Assembly (NCBI RefSeq): GCF_029931775.1
Contig: NC_079332.1
Span: forward strand, 2,802,501-2,866,500
DNA: 64,000 bases
Origin: Euleptes europaea
Lineage: Eukaryota; Chordata; Lepidosauria; Squamata; Sphaerodactylidae
Reading direction: 5' to 3'
The notes under the pieces were generated by a model. That model was not told where the DNA came from. It worked only from the letters and a program-made list of their open reading frames with translations, and ran no database searches. The first letter of the stretch is position 1. Each line of letters starts with the position of its first letter. Position numbers and translations under genes: made by a program. Shown one piece after another: positions 21,585 through 31,925 of this stretch.

Positions 21585-21724
21585 GTAAGGCGCGCCGCGC
21601 CCCGGCACCGCACGGCCCCCTCCCCCCTGATGCCTCCCCGACCCTGGCACAATAGGGCCCCTTGCCCCGTCCCGAGGCATCCCTCCTGATGCCTCCCCGA
21701 CCGTTCCACCGACCCCAAGCTTTT

Positions 21725-21910
21725 GCCCACCCCAACCCCCTCCCCATTCAAGGCGCGGGGCTCCCTACCCACCCACCCCCAGACCCCTTGGGAGTCTAGG
21801 ACAGGGTGGTCCCCCTTTGGCACATTGGCAGATGGTCGTACAGGGAGTAACCCACATTTCACGCAGGGTGATGGCCAAGCGGTTTCCCAGAGAGTGAACA
21901 GACTGGGGAA
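21725..21910 (-). repeat. Inverted copy of the SHISA9-upstream repeat, in intron 1
   Basis: Read on the minus strand it carries the flank also found at 19420-19530, joined to the unit end (GCGCCTTGAATGGGG) seen in the minisatellite. With the array it brackets exon 1 as a large imperfect inverted repeat about 1.2 kb apart. Confidence 0.75.
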
Positions 21911-23498
21911 CACACACACACACATGCACTCTCCGTCTCAACGCATATTACAGAGAGGCACAGCCTTCACCAGCAAACGTGGCGTCAGACTGGGAAGGGC
22001 CAGGTGTGCTGGTAAGCTTCTCCCTCCCAACTGTTGCAACGGCCTGCAAACTTCTCTGCAGAGGCATGGATCAACACACACCTCCCTCCACCTGCCCCTT
22101 TTTGTTTCCAGCTACCAAAAATAATAATAAAAAAAATGGGAGCATTGCTTTCCCATCCTTTTTTCCGAAAGCGTGTGAGCCGCCTTTACTTAGATCTTAA
22201 CCCTAACATTGATTTAAAATGTTTGTTTTAAATTATTGACTGGCATAATACAAAGAAAGAGCACAGCATTGAGGGTCTCCTATAAATATGTGAGATCGTA
22301 AAGGGTCCTTCTTTCGTCTGAGCTAGGGAATGTCAGGCTGAACACTCCCCCCCACACACACACACAAGTAAAATGTGGCCCAGCATGTGGTGAAAGTCTT
22401 TGCTGTGTGCGCGTGTGTGTTCGTGTGTGGTTCATGCTCTGCATCTATCAAGTGTGTGGGGGGGTACCACCGGATCGACCCCAGTTTGGCTGCCACCTTG
22501 GTTCTTAGCCTCTGCCGCCACCCGCCCCTCCCCAGATTGTAGGCACCAGTCGGGAATCAAAGCCCATTTGTCAAGTTTTCGGTCTGTCTGATTCATTATG
22601 CTAATCCCCCAACACATGAAAACAAAACAGATGGGGAAAGGCATTTGCAGATAAAATAAAAAAACAACAATTGTTAAAACAAGCAGAGAGCTCTGTTAAA
22701 TGGATCCCAGGATCTGGGGAAGGGGACTTTTCCAGAGGAACCTTGCTCTTGCAAGGAAGATCTCCCGATCGAGCAGGGGACTGGTGTGCCCTGAAAAAGA
22801 AGGGTAATTCAAAGGCAGAGCACCCGCTTCCTTCTTTCCCTCCTGAATTGCACACCTGGAGTACCTTCCTTGTCCAGCGGCCTCTCTGCTTGGTGATTAA
22901 CAGCCTCCCCCAGCACCGAGACACCCAAAATAGGTTTCGGAATGCATCACCATTTCTTTCTCTGGCAATTATTTGCTATTTATAAAACAGGCTGATGGGT
23001 GATCATTTTTTTTTTTTACTACCAAGGAAGAAAGCAGAGCACAGATATCTGTAGGCATCTCAACATACTTGTGTGAGCAGGTATCCTGGGAGAGACTGTT
23101 GGGGAGCGGAAGAAACCCTCCCCCCGCCACCTAACAGCTTTGAGGAACCTGATCCTCTTAATTAAGGAAGGCCGATAAGACGTGGGTCCTGTAACGCTGT
23201 CCTCTCTTCGGCCTCTCCGGTTCTTGGGAGAAGCTGTATTCTGTCCCTTTCTCATTGCACTTCTAGAGGGTGTCTACAGACAGATAGGAAAGGTGAGTCT
23301 GAACATTGTGGCGAAGGAGAACATTGCACATGGAAGCCAAGTCAGAATCAGAATGGTTCGTCTTTGTCAGAGCCGGGGTTGCATCTACGCATCCTGCAGA
23401 TATTCAGTTTCAAAAGCCCAGGGGAAGATTCTGTACAGAGAAGCAAAGGCAGCTCTCTCGCTGCCCCTTAAGCCTGGAAATGTCTTCTCAGAAGGTGG
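21911..23498. other. SHISA9: Intron 1 of SHISA9, no recognised repeat
   Basis: Mostly unique-looking intronic sequence with short CA/GT runs near 21911 and 22349. No exon or RNA gene is recognised. Confidence 0.5.
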
Positions 23499-23790
23499 TG
23501 GTGTGGTGTGGTGGTTAAGAGCGGTGGTTTGGAGCGGTGCAATCTGGTCTGGAGAACCAGGTTTGGTTCCCCCACTCCTCCACATGAGCGATGGAGGCTG
23601 ATCTGGTGAACTGGATTTGTTTCCCCACTCCTACACACAAAGCTAGCTGGGTGACCTTGGGCAAGTTACAGCTCTGTTAGAGCTCTCTCAGCCCCACCTA
23701 CCTCACAGGTTGTCTGTTGTGGAGAGGGGAAGGGAAGGTGATTGTAAGCCGGTTTCTTCTTCTCCTTCTCTTCTTCCTCCTCCTCCTCCT
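23499..23790 (+). mobile_element. tRNA-derived SINE with CTT-rich tail
   Basis: Complete order from GTGTGGTGTGGTGGTTAAGA through GGAGAACCAGGTTTGGTTCC and GGTGACCTTGGGCAAG to a TTCTTCTTCTCC tail. It lies in SHISA9 intron 1. Confidence 0.85.
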
Positions 23791-23954
23791 CCCTTCTTCC
23801 TCTCAAAACCCACCTTTCCCAATAATGCCTCACAGTTCCTCCATCCCTATCTTTCTCTCCAACAACAACCGAGTCCTCATGGAAATATGTATTTTTGTTG
23901 TTGGGCTCACCTTTGTTGATCTATCTAGATATATATTTTAACCCACCCTTCTTC

Positions 23955-24585
23955 CAAAGGATATTGCAGAGCTTGAGGAGGTGCAGAAAAGAGCAACCAA
24001 AATGATCAGGGGGCTAGAGCAACTGCCCTGTGAGGAGTGGTTAAAACGGTTAGGGCTGTTTAGCTTGGAAAGAAAGCGGTTAAGGGGAGACAGGATAGAG
24101 GTCTATAAAATTATGCTTGGTGTGGAGAGAGTGGACAGGGAGAAGCTTTTCTCCCGCTCTCATTATACTAGAACGCGGGGGTCATCTGCTGAAGCTGGAC
24201 GGTGAGAGATTCAAAACTGATAAAAGGAAATATCTCTTTACACAACGCATAGTTAAATTGTGGAACTCCCTGCCCCAGGATGTAATGATGGCTGCCAACT
24301 TGGAAGGCTTGAAGAGGGGAGTGGACATGTTCGTGGAGGAGAGGGGTATTCATGGCTACTAGTATAAAATGGATACTAATGATGCATACCTGCTCTCTCC
24401 AGTCTCAGAGGAGCATGCCTATTATATTAGGTGCTGTGGAACATGGGCCGGACAATGCTGCTGAGGTCGTCTTGCTTGGGGGCTTCCTAGAGGCACCAGG
24501 TTGGCCACCGTGTGAACAGACCGCTGGACTTGATGGGCCTTGGTCTGATCCAGCAGGGCTTTTCTTATGTTCTTATGTTCAAGGA
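23955..24585 (+). mobile_element. CR1 LINE 3' end, long copy
   Basis: The longest CR1 3' end of its type here: GTGCAGAAAAGAGCAACCAA, GGGCTAGAGCAACTGCCCTG, GTCTATAAAATTATGC, GGAACTCCCTGCCCCAGGAT, ending CTTATGTTCTTATGTTC. The first part translates to the CR1 ORF2 end (KRLGLFSLERKRLRGDRIEV). Confidence 0.9.
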
Positions 24586-24701
24586 GCTCAGGATGGCCAG
24601 GTGTGATTCTCCCTTCACTGTGAGGTAGGCTAGGCTGATAGGCAGTGATGTCACCCAGGGAGTTGCATAGCTGTAGGGACTTAAACCGTATCTCCTAAGA
24701 C

Positions 24702-24936
24702 CGGGGAGGGGCCATGGCTCAGTGGTGGAGCATCTGCTTGGCATGCAGAAAGGTCCCAGGTTCAGTCCCCGGCATCTCCAGTTAAAGGGACCAGGCAAGT
24801 AGGGGATGTGAAAGTGTTGAAAAACAGAAAGACCTCTCTGCCTGAGAACCTGGAGAGCCGCTGCCGGTCTGAGTAGATAATACTGACATTGATGGGCCCA
24901 GGGTCTGATTCAGTAGAAGGCAGCTTCATGTGTTCA
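24702..24936 (+). mobile_element. tRNA-Ala-like SINE
   Basis: GGGGAGGGGCCATGGCTCAG head, GGTTCAGTCCCCGGCATCTC box B, and a body ending AAGGCAGCTTCATGTG. Confidence 0.9.
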
Positions 24937-25192
24937 AGACCTAGTCTAACCCTTTGCTCCACATCGACTTTTTGCTTGCTTTCCCCCTTCCTCCCTTCTT
25001 CTTCCTTTTGTCCTCTCCCCACAGCCAAACATTAAACTGCTCATGGCTTGGGGGTAAATTCTCTTTTTTTGGAGGGGGGGAAGACACACCGATGTGCCTT
25101 GACCATATGGGCTGCAGTTGTAAGAACACTTTCTTGGCAGCAAGCCCCACTGACTAAAATTGAACTGACTTCCACGTAGAGCTCCTTATGAT

Positions 25193-25488
25193 TATAGAAT
25201 CGTAGACTCATAGAGTCGGAAGGGACCACCAGGGTCATCTAGTCCAACCCCCTGCACAATGCAGGAATCTCAGAACTACCTCCTCCCCCCCTCAACACCC
25301 CCAGTGACCAGAAGATGGCCAAGATGCCCTCCCTCTCATCATCTGCCTAAGGTCACAGTCAGCATTGCTGACAGATGGCCATCTAACTTCTTCTTAAAAA
25401 CCTCCAGGGAAGGAGAGCTCACCACCTCCCGAGGAAGCCTGTCCCACCGAGGAACCGCTCTGACTGTTAGAAAATTCTTCTGTTAGTC
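25193..25488 (-). mobile_element. CR1 LINE 3' end
   Basis: Starts ATAGAATCGTAGACTCATAG and runs through CATCTAGTCCAACCCCCTGC to GTTAGAAAATTCTTC on the minus strand. Confidence 0.9.
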
Positions 25489-27127
25489 GTTTAAATAGCA
25501 CCCTCAACGTGTCCGGCATTTTACAGCGCAGAAAGACAACGGCTCCTTGCCCTGAGGAGCTTACAGTTTCGGCACGGGGGGGGGGGGGGAGAGAGAGATG
25601 GTAAAAAGGAAGATGGAGAAGAACAGGTGAAGAAATGCTTTCGGTTCTGCGTATGCTGACGTGCGTGATCGAATATGGGTGGCACTGTGGATGGATCGTC
25701 AATAGTCATTGCGGCTGCCGCCAAGAGCACATAGCCTAATCTTCCAGTTATCCGCTTTCCCTGGTGATAAATTCCAATGAGAACATGCCTTGGTTGCTGG
25801 GGAGACTCTCAAGGAAGCCTTCCCGAAGAAATGCCTCTGGTCAGTGGACTGGTCTTGCTCCTTTGGACGGCCCTTTCCACCGCGCGCCCACGCAGGATCT
25901 CTTACAACCAAGGAAGCGCTCTCGCATGGTGTCTGCTCCGCATCCACCCCAGGAGGGGTCCCTGGGCTGCAAGAAAGGAGGGACCCCCACACACACACAT
26001 GCTCTGAACCCTTCAGTAATTACTGTTTCAATTTCTCCAGTTGCAAATGTCTACTCCGCGGCTTCAAACCCTGTTACAGAAGCAAAAGATGCACAGCAAT
26101 CTTTTTTAAAAAATTTTTTAAACCATTTTGCTTATCAGACTGAAGTTTTTTTGTGTGTGACAGATCTCGTGAGCTGACTTAGCCTCAGAGACTGATAGGG
26201 GGGATTGAAATACTTTAAACCCTCCCCCCTCGTCAGGCCGCTATCTGGTTGCAGGTCCTTCGCTTGGCACTCAAAAGGATCTGTCTATTGCCGTGATTAC
26301 CGGTAGTTCACGATCTTTGAATTGTGATAACATTCTTAGCTGTCCATACAAGACTTCAAACTGTGACAGAGCTGGGGTTATTTTGTGCCTGTGTGTGTGA
26401 ATCTGTGGATGCCTGGCAAGGGGAGTAGCTCCCTGAGAAAAGCAAACGCATGAGATGGTTTTGCTAGCGAGCCTAAGATGGAATACCTACTATTTGTTGG
26501 GTTGAAACCTGAGACTCCCTTCTGCTAAGTGAGGAGCCTTGCTGTGGAGGAAAGTTGCCTGTTGGGAGGAAAATAAAAACCCATGTCCCCCCACCCCTTT
26601 CTGGAGTGACGAAATCCTCTCTTCTCACAAGTTGTAGGACCCAACCCACCATGACTAGTATAAGGAATTTAATAAGAGTTTCGACCTAAGGCGTGTGCTC
26701 AAGTAGATTATTTTTCCCTCCCCTACTTTTCCTCTTAACTCCATGCTCCTAGTACATTATTGATCCTTATCAGGCTGTTTTATTGTTTGCCTTGGTTTAT
26801 TTACAGTGTCATTTCCCCCCCCCCCCCTGCCCCTTACTTGTCTCTTGAGTGGCCTGGCTTCACAGCTTTTGTGACCAGAACAGGGTCTGGGCACTTAACT
26901 CTTAGGTATGGTGAAGATAATGAGGAGGTTGCATCATTCTCACTCACAGCATGAACACCATGGGGGAGCTCTTATTGGTTAATTTTACCTAGGATTTATC
27001 TAGGGGTTTTTTTTTTTGGGGGGGGGGGGTTTAAAAGATTGATCTCAGTCCTGGGGATCCCGGTTTCAGTTCATACGCCGAAGATTGATAAACAAACACA
27101 AGACACCCCCGTCCCCAGATTCAATGG
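25489..27127. other. SHISA9: Intron 1 of SHISA9, no recognised repeat
   Basis: Mostly unique sequence. Homopolymer runs lie at about 25577-25588 (G), 26813-26826 (C) and 27006-27028 (T then G). No exon is recognised. Confidence 0.5.
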
Positions 27128-27318
27128 GCAGCCCGGTCCAGCCTGATCTCGTCAGATCTCGGAAGGAAGGAGTTGGTTTTTATATGCCGACTTTCTCTAC
27201 CACTCAAGGGAGAATCAAACCAGCTTACAATCGCCTTCCCTTCCCCACAACGGACACCCTGTGAAGAAGATGGGGCCGAGAGGGTGTGACTAGCCCAAGG
27301 TCACCCAGCTGGCTTAAT
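27128..27318 (-). mobile_element. 5S-SINE head fragment joined to a tRNA-derived SINE
   Basis: A plus-strand 5S-like piece (CCTGATCTCGTCAGATCTCG, 27143-27162) abuts the tail of a minus-strand tRNA SINE (GGAGTTGGTTTTTATATGCC to GGTCACCCAGCTGGC). Confidence 0.7.
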
Positions 27319-27339
27319 GCAACAATAGGGGGAAGCCAT

Positions 27340-27492
27340 GGGGCAAAAATGCATGGTCGCTTTATCCTCCTTTAATCCCTGTTTTAGCCAGGATCGAATG
27401 CACATCAGGCAAAACGCATGCATTCGATCCAGGCTGAATCCTGGCTGAAACAGGGATTAAAGGAGGATAAAGCGGCCATGCGTTTTTGCCCA
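27340..27492. mobile_element. Foldback (hairpin) element
   Basis: Arms of about 60 bp (27340-27402 and 27427-27492) are near-perfect reverse complements, reading GGGCAAAAATGCATGGTCGC in one arm and GCGGCCATGCGTTTTTGCCC in the other. A second, truncated copy lies at 42757-42893, so this is a dispersed palindromic family. It lies in SHISA9 intron 1. Confidence 0.75.
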
Positions 27493-27610
27493 TGGTCTCT
27501 GTGCCCTCTTCATAGGAGCATCTGGGTAGACACTATGGGAGGAACAGGATGCTGGATGAAATGGACCTTTGGTCTGATCCGGCTCAGCTTCTACTGTGCT
27601 TATGTTGTTG
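27493..27610 (+). mobile_element. CR1-like LINE tail
   Basis: Matches the tail type GGATGCTGGATGAAATGGAC, TTTGGTCTGATCC, then CTTATG followed by (TTG)n. Confidence 0.65.
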
Positions 27611-28084
27611 TTGTTTTGGTTCTTTCTAACTCCACCAATGGCCTCCTCTATTTATTGGAGCATCATGAAACTATTATTTGCAATTCACATTTCTTTCCCC
27701 TCCCTCCCTCCCTCCTCCTAACGCGAAGAGCTGTTTCCTGCATTCTTATAACGCATTTGCCGTCTGGGGTTTTTGGTTTCGTTTCATTGGGGTGGCCTTT
27801 TTCCTACATCCAGAAAATTCTGACGGGGCGTGCGCGCGTGCCTTTCTGCGGATTACTCAACTAAACAAGCCCCGCTGCGTGCTCTTGACACCTCTGAGCC
27901 AAATTATAATATTTCCCTCCCTATTTAACACACTGCTTCTTGTAGATCTTTATGGCTTCCTCTTCGTAGCCAGATTGGCAAAACCTGCAGGTGTGGACCT
28001 GGAATGCCCAAATTCACTTGCTGACTTCATTTATAGACCCCCTTTCTTGTTGAAATGCAAGGCGGGGTCACCCTGGCTACCTCC
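27611..28084. other. SHISA9: Intron 1 of SHISA9, no recognised repeat
   Basis: Unique-looking sequence with a CTCC run near 27700. Confidence 0.4.
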
Positions 28085-28092
28085 CTTACTAG

Positions 28093-28733
28093 TAGGGTTG
28101 CCAGCCTCCAGGTAATCCTGGAGAGAATGAAGGCTCAGTGCTGTATAGATGATGGAAAAGATCCAAACAGCACTACAAAGTAATATCAACACAAGATAAA
28201 TTTATAAAGGTGCAGGTAAGTGCAAGGAGTGAACATATGTACAAAAATTAAGGGAAACACAATCAGGTTTTTTTTTTAAACAATTAGCATAAATAGTCCA
28301 GCAAGATATGCAATATGACAAAAGAAATTGTCCAATGGATCACATAAAAATGAGGACCACGTCCGGGCACCTCTTCTGGCACCTCCTCGCTGTGGTCCTC
28401 ATTTTTGACATTTTGTGTCCAGCTACCGAGAAGTACAGGAAAGTCTTTCATGGACAGCTATATTGTTTTTATGTGATCCATTGGACAATTTCTTTTGTTA
28501 TATTGCATATCTTGCTGGACTATTTATGCTAATTGTTTAAAAAAAAACTGATTGTGTTTCCCTTAATTTTTGTACATATGTTCACTCCTTGCACTTACCT
28601 GCACCTTTATAAATTTATCTTGTGTTGATATTACTTTGTAGTGCTGTTTGGATCTTTTCCAGCCTCCAGGTAATAGCAGAAGATCTCCTGCTATTACAAC
28701 GGATCTCCAGCCGAGAGGGACCTGGCAACCCTG
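28093..28733 (-). mobile_element. hAT-type MITE split by an inverted-dimer insertion
   Basis: The MITE is bounded by a perfect 8-bp target duplication CTTACTAG (28085-28092 and 28734-28741). Its end (28093-28116) and body (28675-28733, itself internally deleted) are separated by a 544 bp insertion. Confidence 0.9.
28117..28660. mobile_element. Inverted-dimer retroelement at the shared MITE site
   Basis: Flanked by a perfect 14-bp duplication AGCCTCCAGGTAAT (28103-28116, 28661-28674). Two ~196 bp arms (28153-28350 and 28466-28660) are near-perfect reverse complements around a 115 bp spacer that begins with its own hairpin (GAGGACCAC/GTGGTCCTC). The left copy is 36 bp longer at its outer end. 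No hammerhead core was recognised in it. Confidence 0.8.
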
Positions 28734-28738
28734 CTTAC

Positions 28739-28916
28739 TAGGGATGCTAGCCTCCAGGTGGGACCTGGGGGTCCCATGGAATTACAGCTCATCTCAAGAC
28801 CACAGAGATCAGTTCCCCTGGAGAAAACGGCTGCTTTGGAGGATGAACTCTGTGGCACTGAGGTCTCTGCCCTCCCCAGGCTCCATCCCCAGATCTCCAG
28901 GAATTTCCCAACCTGA
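28739..28916 (-). mobile_element. hAT-type MITE, diverged and truncated
   Basis: Starts TAGGGATGCTAGCCTCCAGG and ends within CCCAACCTG, short of the far terminus. Confidence 0.7.
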
Positions 28917-28929
28917 ATATGCCAATAAG

Positions 28930-29377
28930 GTGGGAAGAGAAAAAAAAGGAGGGGAATAAAACCCAACCAAAAAACAAAAGCTGGGTACCCAAGGTTGGGT
29001 GAAAAGAAAATATATATAAGTCTATGTACAAATACTGAAAGTATAATTTATTAGAAGCGCTATGTGAAAATTAAAATTATTTAAAAGCATTAAAATAGCA
29101 CAATGGCATATCCTGAGGTTGATAACCGTAACCACATACCAAATGCGTTTCGGCCTATGGGGGCCTTCATCAGAGGTTAATTAAAACCCTTTCTGAAGCC
29201 TGCACACATTTACAGAAATACAATAATGAATACAAATACAAACAGTTCAAACCCAACCAGGCATGTGTATATGTTGTAAATTCTATTCCCAATTACTCAA
29301 ACATCTGGTATAATAGGTTCTTGTTGTAATCCTGGTTAGTATAAGTCTCTCATATACTATGTGTGCAGGTATCAACC
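28930..29377 (-). mobile_element. Hammerhead-bearing retroelement, minus-strand copy
   Basis: Aligns along its length with 36379-36863 in reverse orientation (CCCAACCTTGGGTACCCAGC, CCATTGTGCTATTTTAATG, CAGGCATGTG-type blocks). Its 5' part is shorter. No clear target duplication was found. Confidence 0.7.
29138..29177 (-). ncRNA. Hammerhead ribozyme motif, dimer type (decayed)
   Basis: CTGATGA (29167-29173), stem II GGCC/GGCC, GAA, then ACGCAT, one change from the palindrome ACGCGT. Stem I is 3' TGGT against ACCT, so one pair is lost. Confidence 0.55.
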
Positions 29378-29379
29378 AG

Positions 29380-29586
29380 CAGTTGCCAGCTTCAGGTTGG
29401 GAAATACCTGGAGATTTTTGGGACGGAGCCTGAAGAGGGCGGAGTTTGGGGAGGGGAGGGACTTCAGTGCCATAGCGTCCAATGGCCAAAGTGGCCATTT
29501 TCTCCAGGTGGACTGATCCCTATCGGCTGGAGATCAGTTGTAATAGCAGGAGGTCTCCAGCTAGTATCTGGAGGTTGGCAACTCTA
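29380..29586 (+). mobile_element. hAT-type MITE
   Basis: Starts AGTTGCCAGCTTCAGGTTGG and ends GGAGGTTGGCAACTCTA; nearly full length. Confidence 0.8.
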
Positions 29587-30506
29587 CCCCCCCATCCCCC
29601 ACTGGTGACCAGCTTGGACCTGGCAACCTTACCCCTTACAAATATCTCTTTTTGCCACTTCAAGCAAGCACTTAAAAAGTAAAATAAAAGAACCTCATGA
29701 TCAGAAATCCATCCAACATTTTAATGACACAATGCTGCCCACAGTCAAAAAACCACTGAATATCGTGTGTAATTAGCTAGACAGGGAGGCGTGTGTATCA
29801 AAGGGAAACTTCAAGCAGTTTGAGAGGGGAATCTGGCCCTAAATTTCCTTTTCACTGCTTGGATGTCAAGAGCATCCAGCGGGGTTTGGTGAGCTGTTAT
29901 ACAATTAACTCTGCAGACAAGAGTCCAGCTAAATTGGGGGCCTTGGTGTGGTTTAATGATCTGGCATTTTTCCAGCATGAGAAACATTTATCACTGGATT
30001 TAATTGTAAAATGGCTGGCCTCTGCAGAACTCACAAAAGGAGCATAAATGGGTCACCCACAGACAGGGTAGGGATAGTTACAATACTCAGGAGATCCTCT
30101 GGGTATTCAGAAAAATATATATGAATTTGTACATTAACAAAAAGGTGGGGGGAAACCACAGCCTGAAGAAAACTGTGCCAAGAGGCACAGTGTTGAGGGC
30201 AGTCAAGAGTCTTGTTCAAGGGTCAGCAACCTTTTATAATTAAAAAGGCAAGCCACGCCAACATCCAGAACGAGCGAACACCGAGCAGCCAGTATAAGAA
30301 AGCCGGTTTGCATAACAGGAACTGTAAAAAATGTAAGATGGCTGATAACTGACATGTTGATTGATAATCCGTAATGTTTCTGCATTCCAGTCTCTCATTG
30401 CAAGTCTGCAATTATGAAATAGTAATAAATATACACGGGAGCACCCCGAACAAATTGTTTTAGTGCACTGGCATATATCTGCACGTCGTTTGCACTGGGA
30501 TTACTG
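29587..30506. other. SHISA9: Intron 1 of SHISA9, no recognised repeat
   Basis: AT-rich unique-looking sequence. A hairpin ACTGTGCC/GGCACAGT lies near 30170-30190. No exon is recognised. Confidence 0.45.
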
Positions 30507-30745
30507 TAGGGTTGCCAGGTCCTTCTTTGCCACCGGCGGGAGGTTTTTGGGTGGAGCCTGAGGAGGGCGGGGTTTGGGGAGGGGAGGGACTTCAGTGCCA
30601 TAGAGTCCAATGGCCGAAGCTGCCATTGTCTCCAGGTGAACTGATCTCTGTCGGCTGGAGATCTGTTGTAATAGCAGGAGATCTCCAGCTAGTATTTGGA
30701 GGTTGGCAACCCAACTCCAGGCACCACCTGGAGGTTGGCAACCCT
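30507..30745 (+). mobile_element. hAT-type MITE with duplicated end
   Basis: Full MITE from TAGGGTTGCC. The last ~30 bp (CACCTGGAGGTTGGCAACC) are present twice, in tandem. Confidence 0.8.
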
Positions 30746-30787
30746 GTGATCTTGACATCATGCATCTGGGCTTTCTTAGCCTGGCTA

Positions 30788-30880
30788 CCTGTGTGTGTGT
30801 GTGTGTTAAGTGCCATCAAGTCACTTCCGACTCATGGCGACCCTATGAATGAAAGTCCTCCAAAATGTCCTATCTTGGCG
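30788..30880 (-). mobile_element. Bov-B/RTE LINE 3' end fragment
   Basis: (TG)n tail followed by TTAAGTGCCATCAAGTCACT and CCTCCAAAATGTCCTATCTT. Confidence 0.8.
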
Positions 30881-31331
30881 GTGCCAGAAATTGACCTAGG
30901 ACCTTCTGCCTGGAAAGTGTGTGTTGTGTGCAACCAAGGAAGCAATCCTAAACATGCCTACCCAGTAGTTCCACTTTATTACTCTCAGAAAAGGTTTTCT
31001 TGGGATTGCAGCCTAACCCACCAACATATATTTTCGGTCTCTGTTGCTTGCCTTTCGCGGGCATCCTGAAAGTTTCCTCCCAAATCCTACTGTACCTTTC
31101 CTTCCCATCCGTGCCACATGGGGCATAGCTATATTGACAACATATTAGTTGTATAACGTGGCTTCCCCCAAAAGAATCATGGGAGCTGTAGTTTGGGAAG
31201 GGTGCTGGGAATTCAGAATAATCTATACAACCACTCCCTTAAACTAAATTGTGCTTTGTTTTTTTTTATTGTTAATTATCCATGGATTTTAATGGTTAGT
31301 CTTGTTTAAGATTGCTTATAATGTTTTATTG
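30881..31331. other. SHISA9: Intron 1 of SHISA9; possible old repeat
   Basis: The block AATCATGGGAGCTGTAGTTT near 31172-31191 resembles a widely dispersed vertebrate repeat whose class I cannot name. No exon is seen. Confidence 0.4.
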
Positions 31332-31416
31332 CAAGATCTGAACAAGGCTGTCAAAGATAGGACATTTTGGAGGACTTTCATTCATAGGGTCGCCATGAGT
31401 CAGAAGCGACTTGACG
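31332..31416 (+). mobile_element. Bov-B/RTE LINE 3' end fragment
   Basis: Encodes the ORF2 end (AVKDRTFWRTFIHRVAMSQKR-type, in pieces) and ends CAGAAGCGACTTGACGGC. Confidence 0.8.
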
Positions 31417-31567
31417 GCTGGCTTTGTGTGGAGGAGCGGGGAAGAAAACCCAGTTCGCCAGATTAGCCTCCGCCTCTCTTGTGGAGGAGTGGGGGAATCA
31501 AACCCAGTTCTCCAGATCAGAGTCCACCGCTCCAAACCACCGCTCTTAACCACTACACCACGCTGGC
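31417..31567 (-). mobile_element. tRNA-derived SINE, partial
   Basis: Minus-strand head half: CCAGTTCTCCAGATCAGAGT and CCGCTCTTAACCACTACACC. Confidence 0.75.
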
Positions 31568-31685
31568 TGCTTTGGAAGGTGGACTCTATGGCATTGAAGC
31601 CCCTCCCCTCCCCAAACCTCGCCCTTCTCAGGCTCTGTCCCCAAAATCTCCCGCTGGTGGCGAAGAGGAACCTGGCAACCCTATC
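31568..31685 (-). mobile_element. hAT-type MITE, partial
   Basis: Starts inside the MITE at GGTGGACTCTATGGCATTGA and ends AACCTGGCAACCCTA. It lies about 110 bp before SHISA9 exon 2. Confidence 0.8.
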
Positions 31686-31797
31686 TGTGACCGCTAACAG
31701 GTTTACCACCCAGACCTTTCAAAACTGCAAGGGTTACAGAAGTATGAATCTAATTCTGTCCCCCAACATTTTTTTCTCTCCCTCCCCATATTTTTAG

Positions 31798-31925
31798 AGC
31801 TCTTGCTGATGTCATGAGGCCGGAAGCCCCCTGCACGACGGATCATATGGAACGAGATCTCAACATCGTCGTCCATGTGCAACATTACGAGAACATGGAG
31901 AACCGGCCGCCTGCCAACAACATGC
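31798..31925 (+). CDS. SHISA9: SHISA9 coding exon 2
   Basis: 128 bp exon after a pyrimidine-rich tract and TTTTTAG, ending before GTGAGT. Its first base completes the split Arg codon from exon 1, and the phase fits exactly (1 + 42 codons + 1). It encodes ALADVMRPEAPCTTDHMERD followed by LNIVVHVQHYENMENRPPA and NNM, close to mammalian SHISA9 just after the membrane segment. This is the cytoplasmic membrane-proximal part of the protein. The next exon should begin with two bases completing a His-like codon and was not found in the remaining 32 kb. Confidence 0.93.

Larger units (their letters stand above)
20500..21640 (+). promoter_or_regulatory. SHISA9: GC-rich promoter block of SHISA9 (probable CpG island)
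   Basis: Very GC- and CG-rich sequence enclosing coding exon 1, with (CCT)n near 20748-20790, GGGGCT repeats at 20943-20988 and (GCC)n near 21029-21046. No TATA box is obvious, and the transcription start cannot be placed. Function is inferred from composition and position. Confidence 0.7.

Noticed and set aside
20824-21747. Long minus-strand frame opposite SHISA9 exon 1
   Set aside because: Shadow of GC-rich coding sequence on the other strand; no recognisable domain.
30168-30195. Hammerhead-like string with a strong hairpin
   Set aside because: CTGAAGA and a hairpin are present, but the required GAA after stem II is absent and there is no palindrome.
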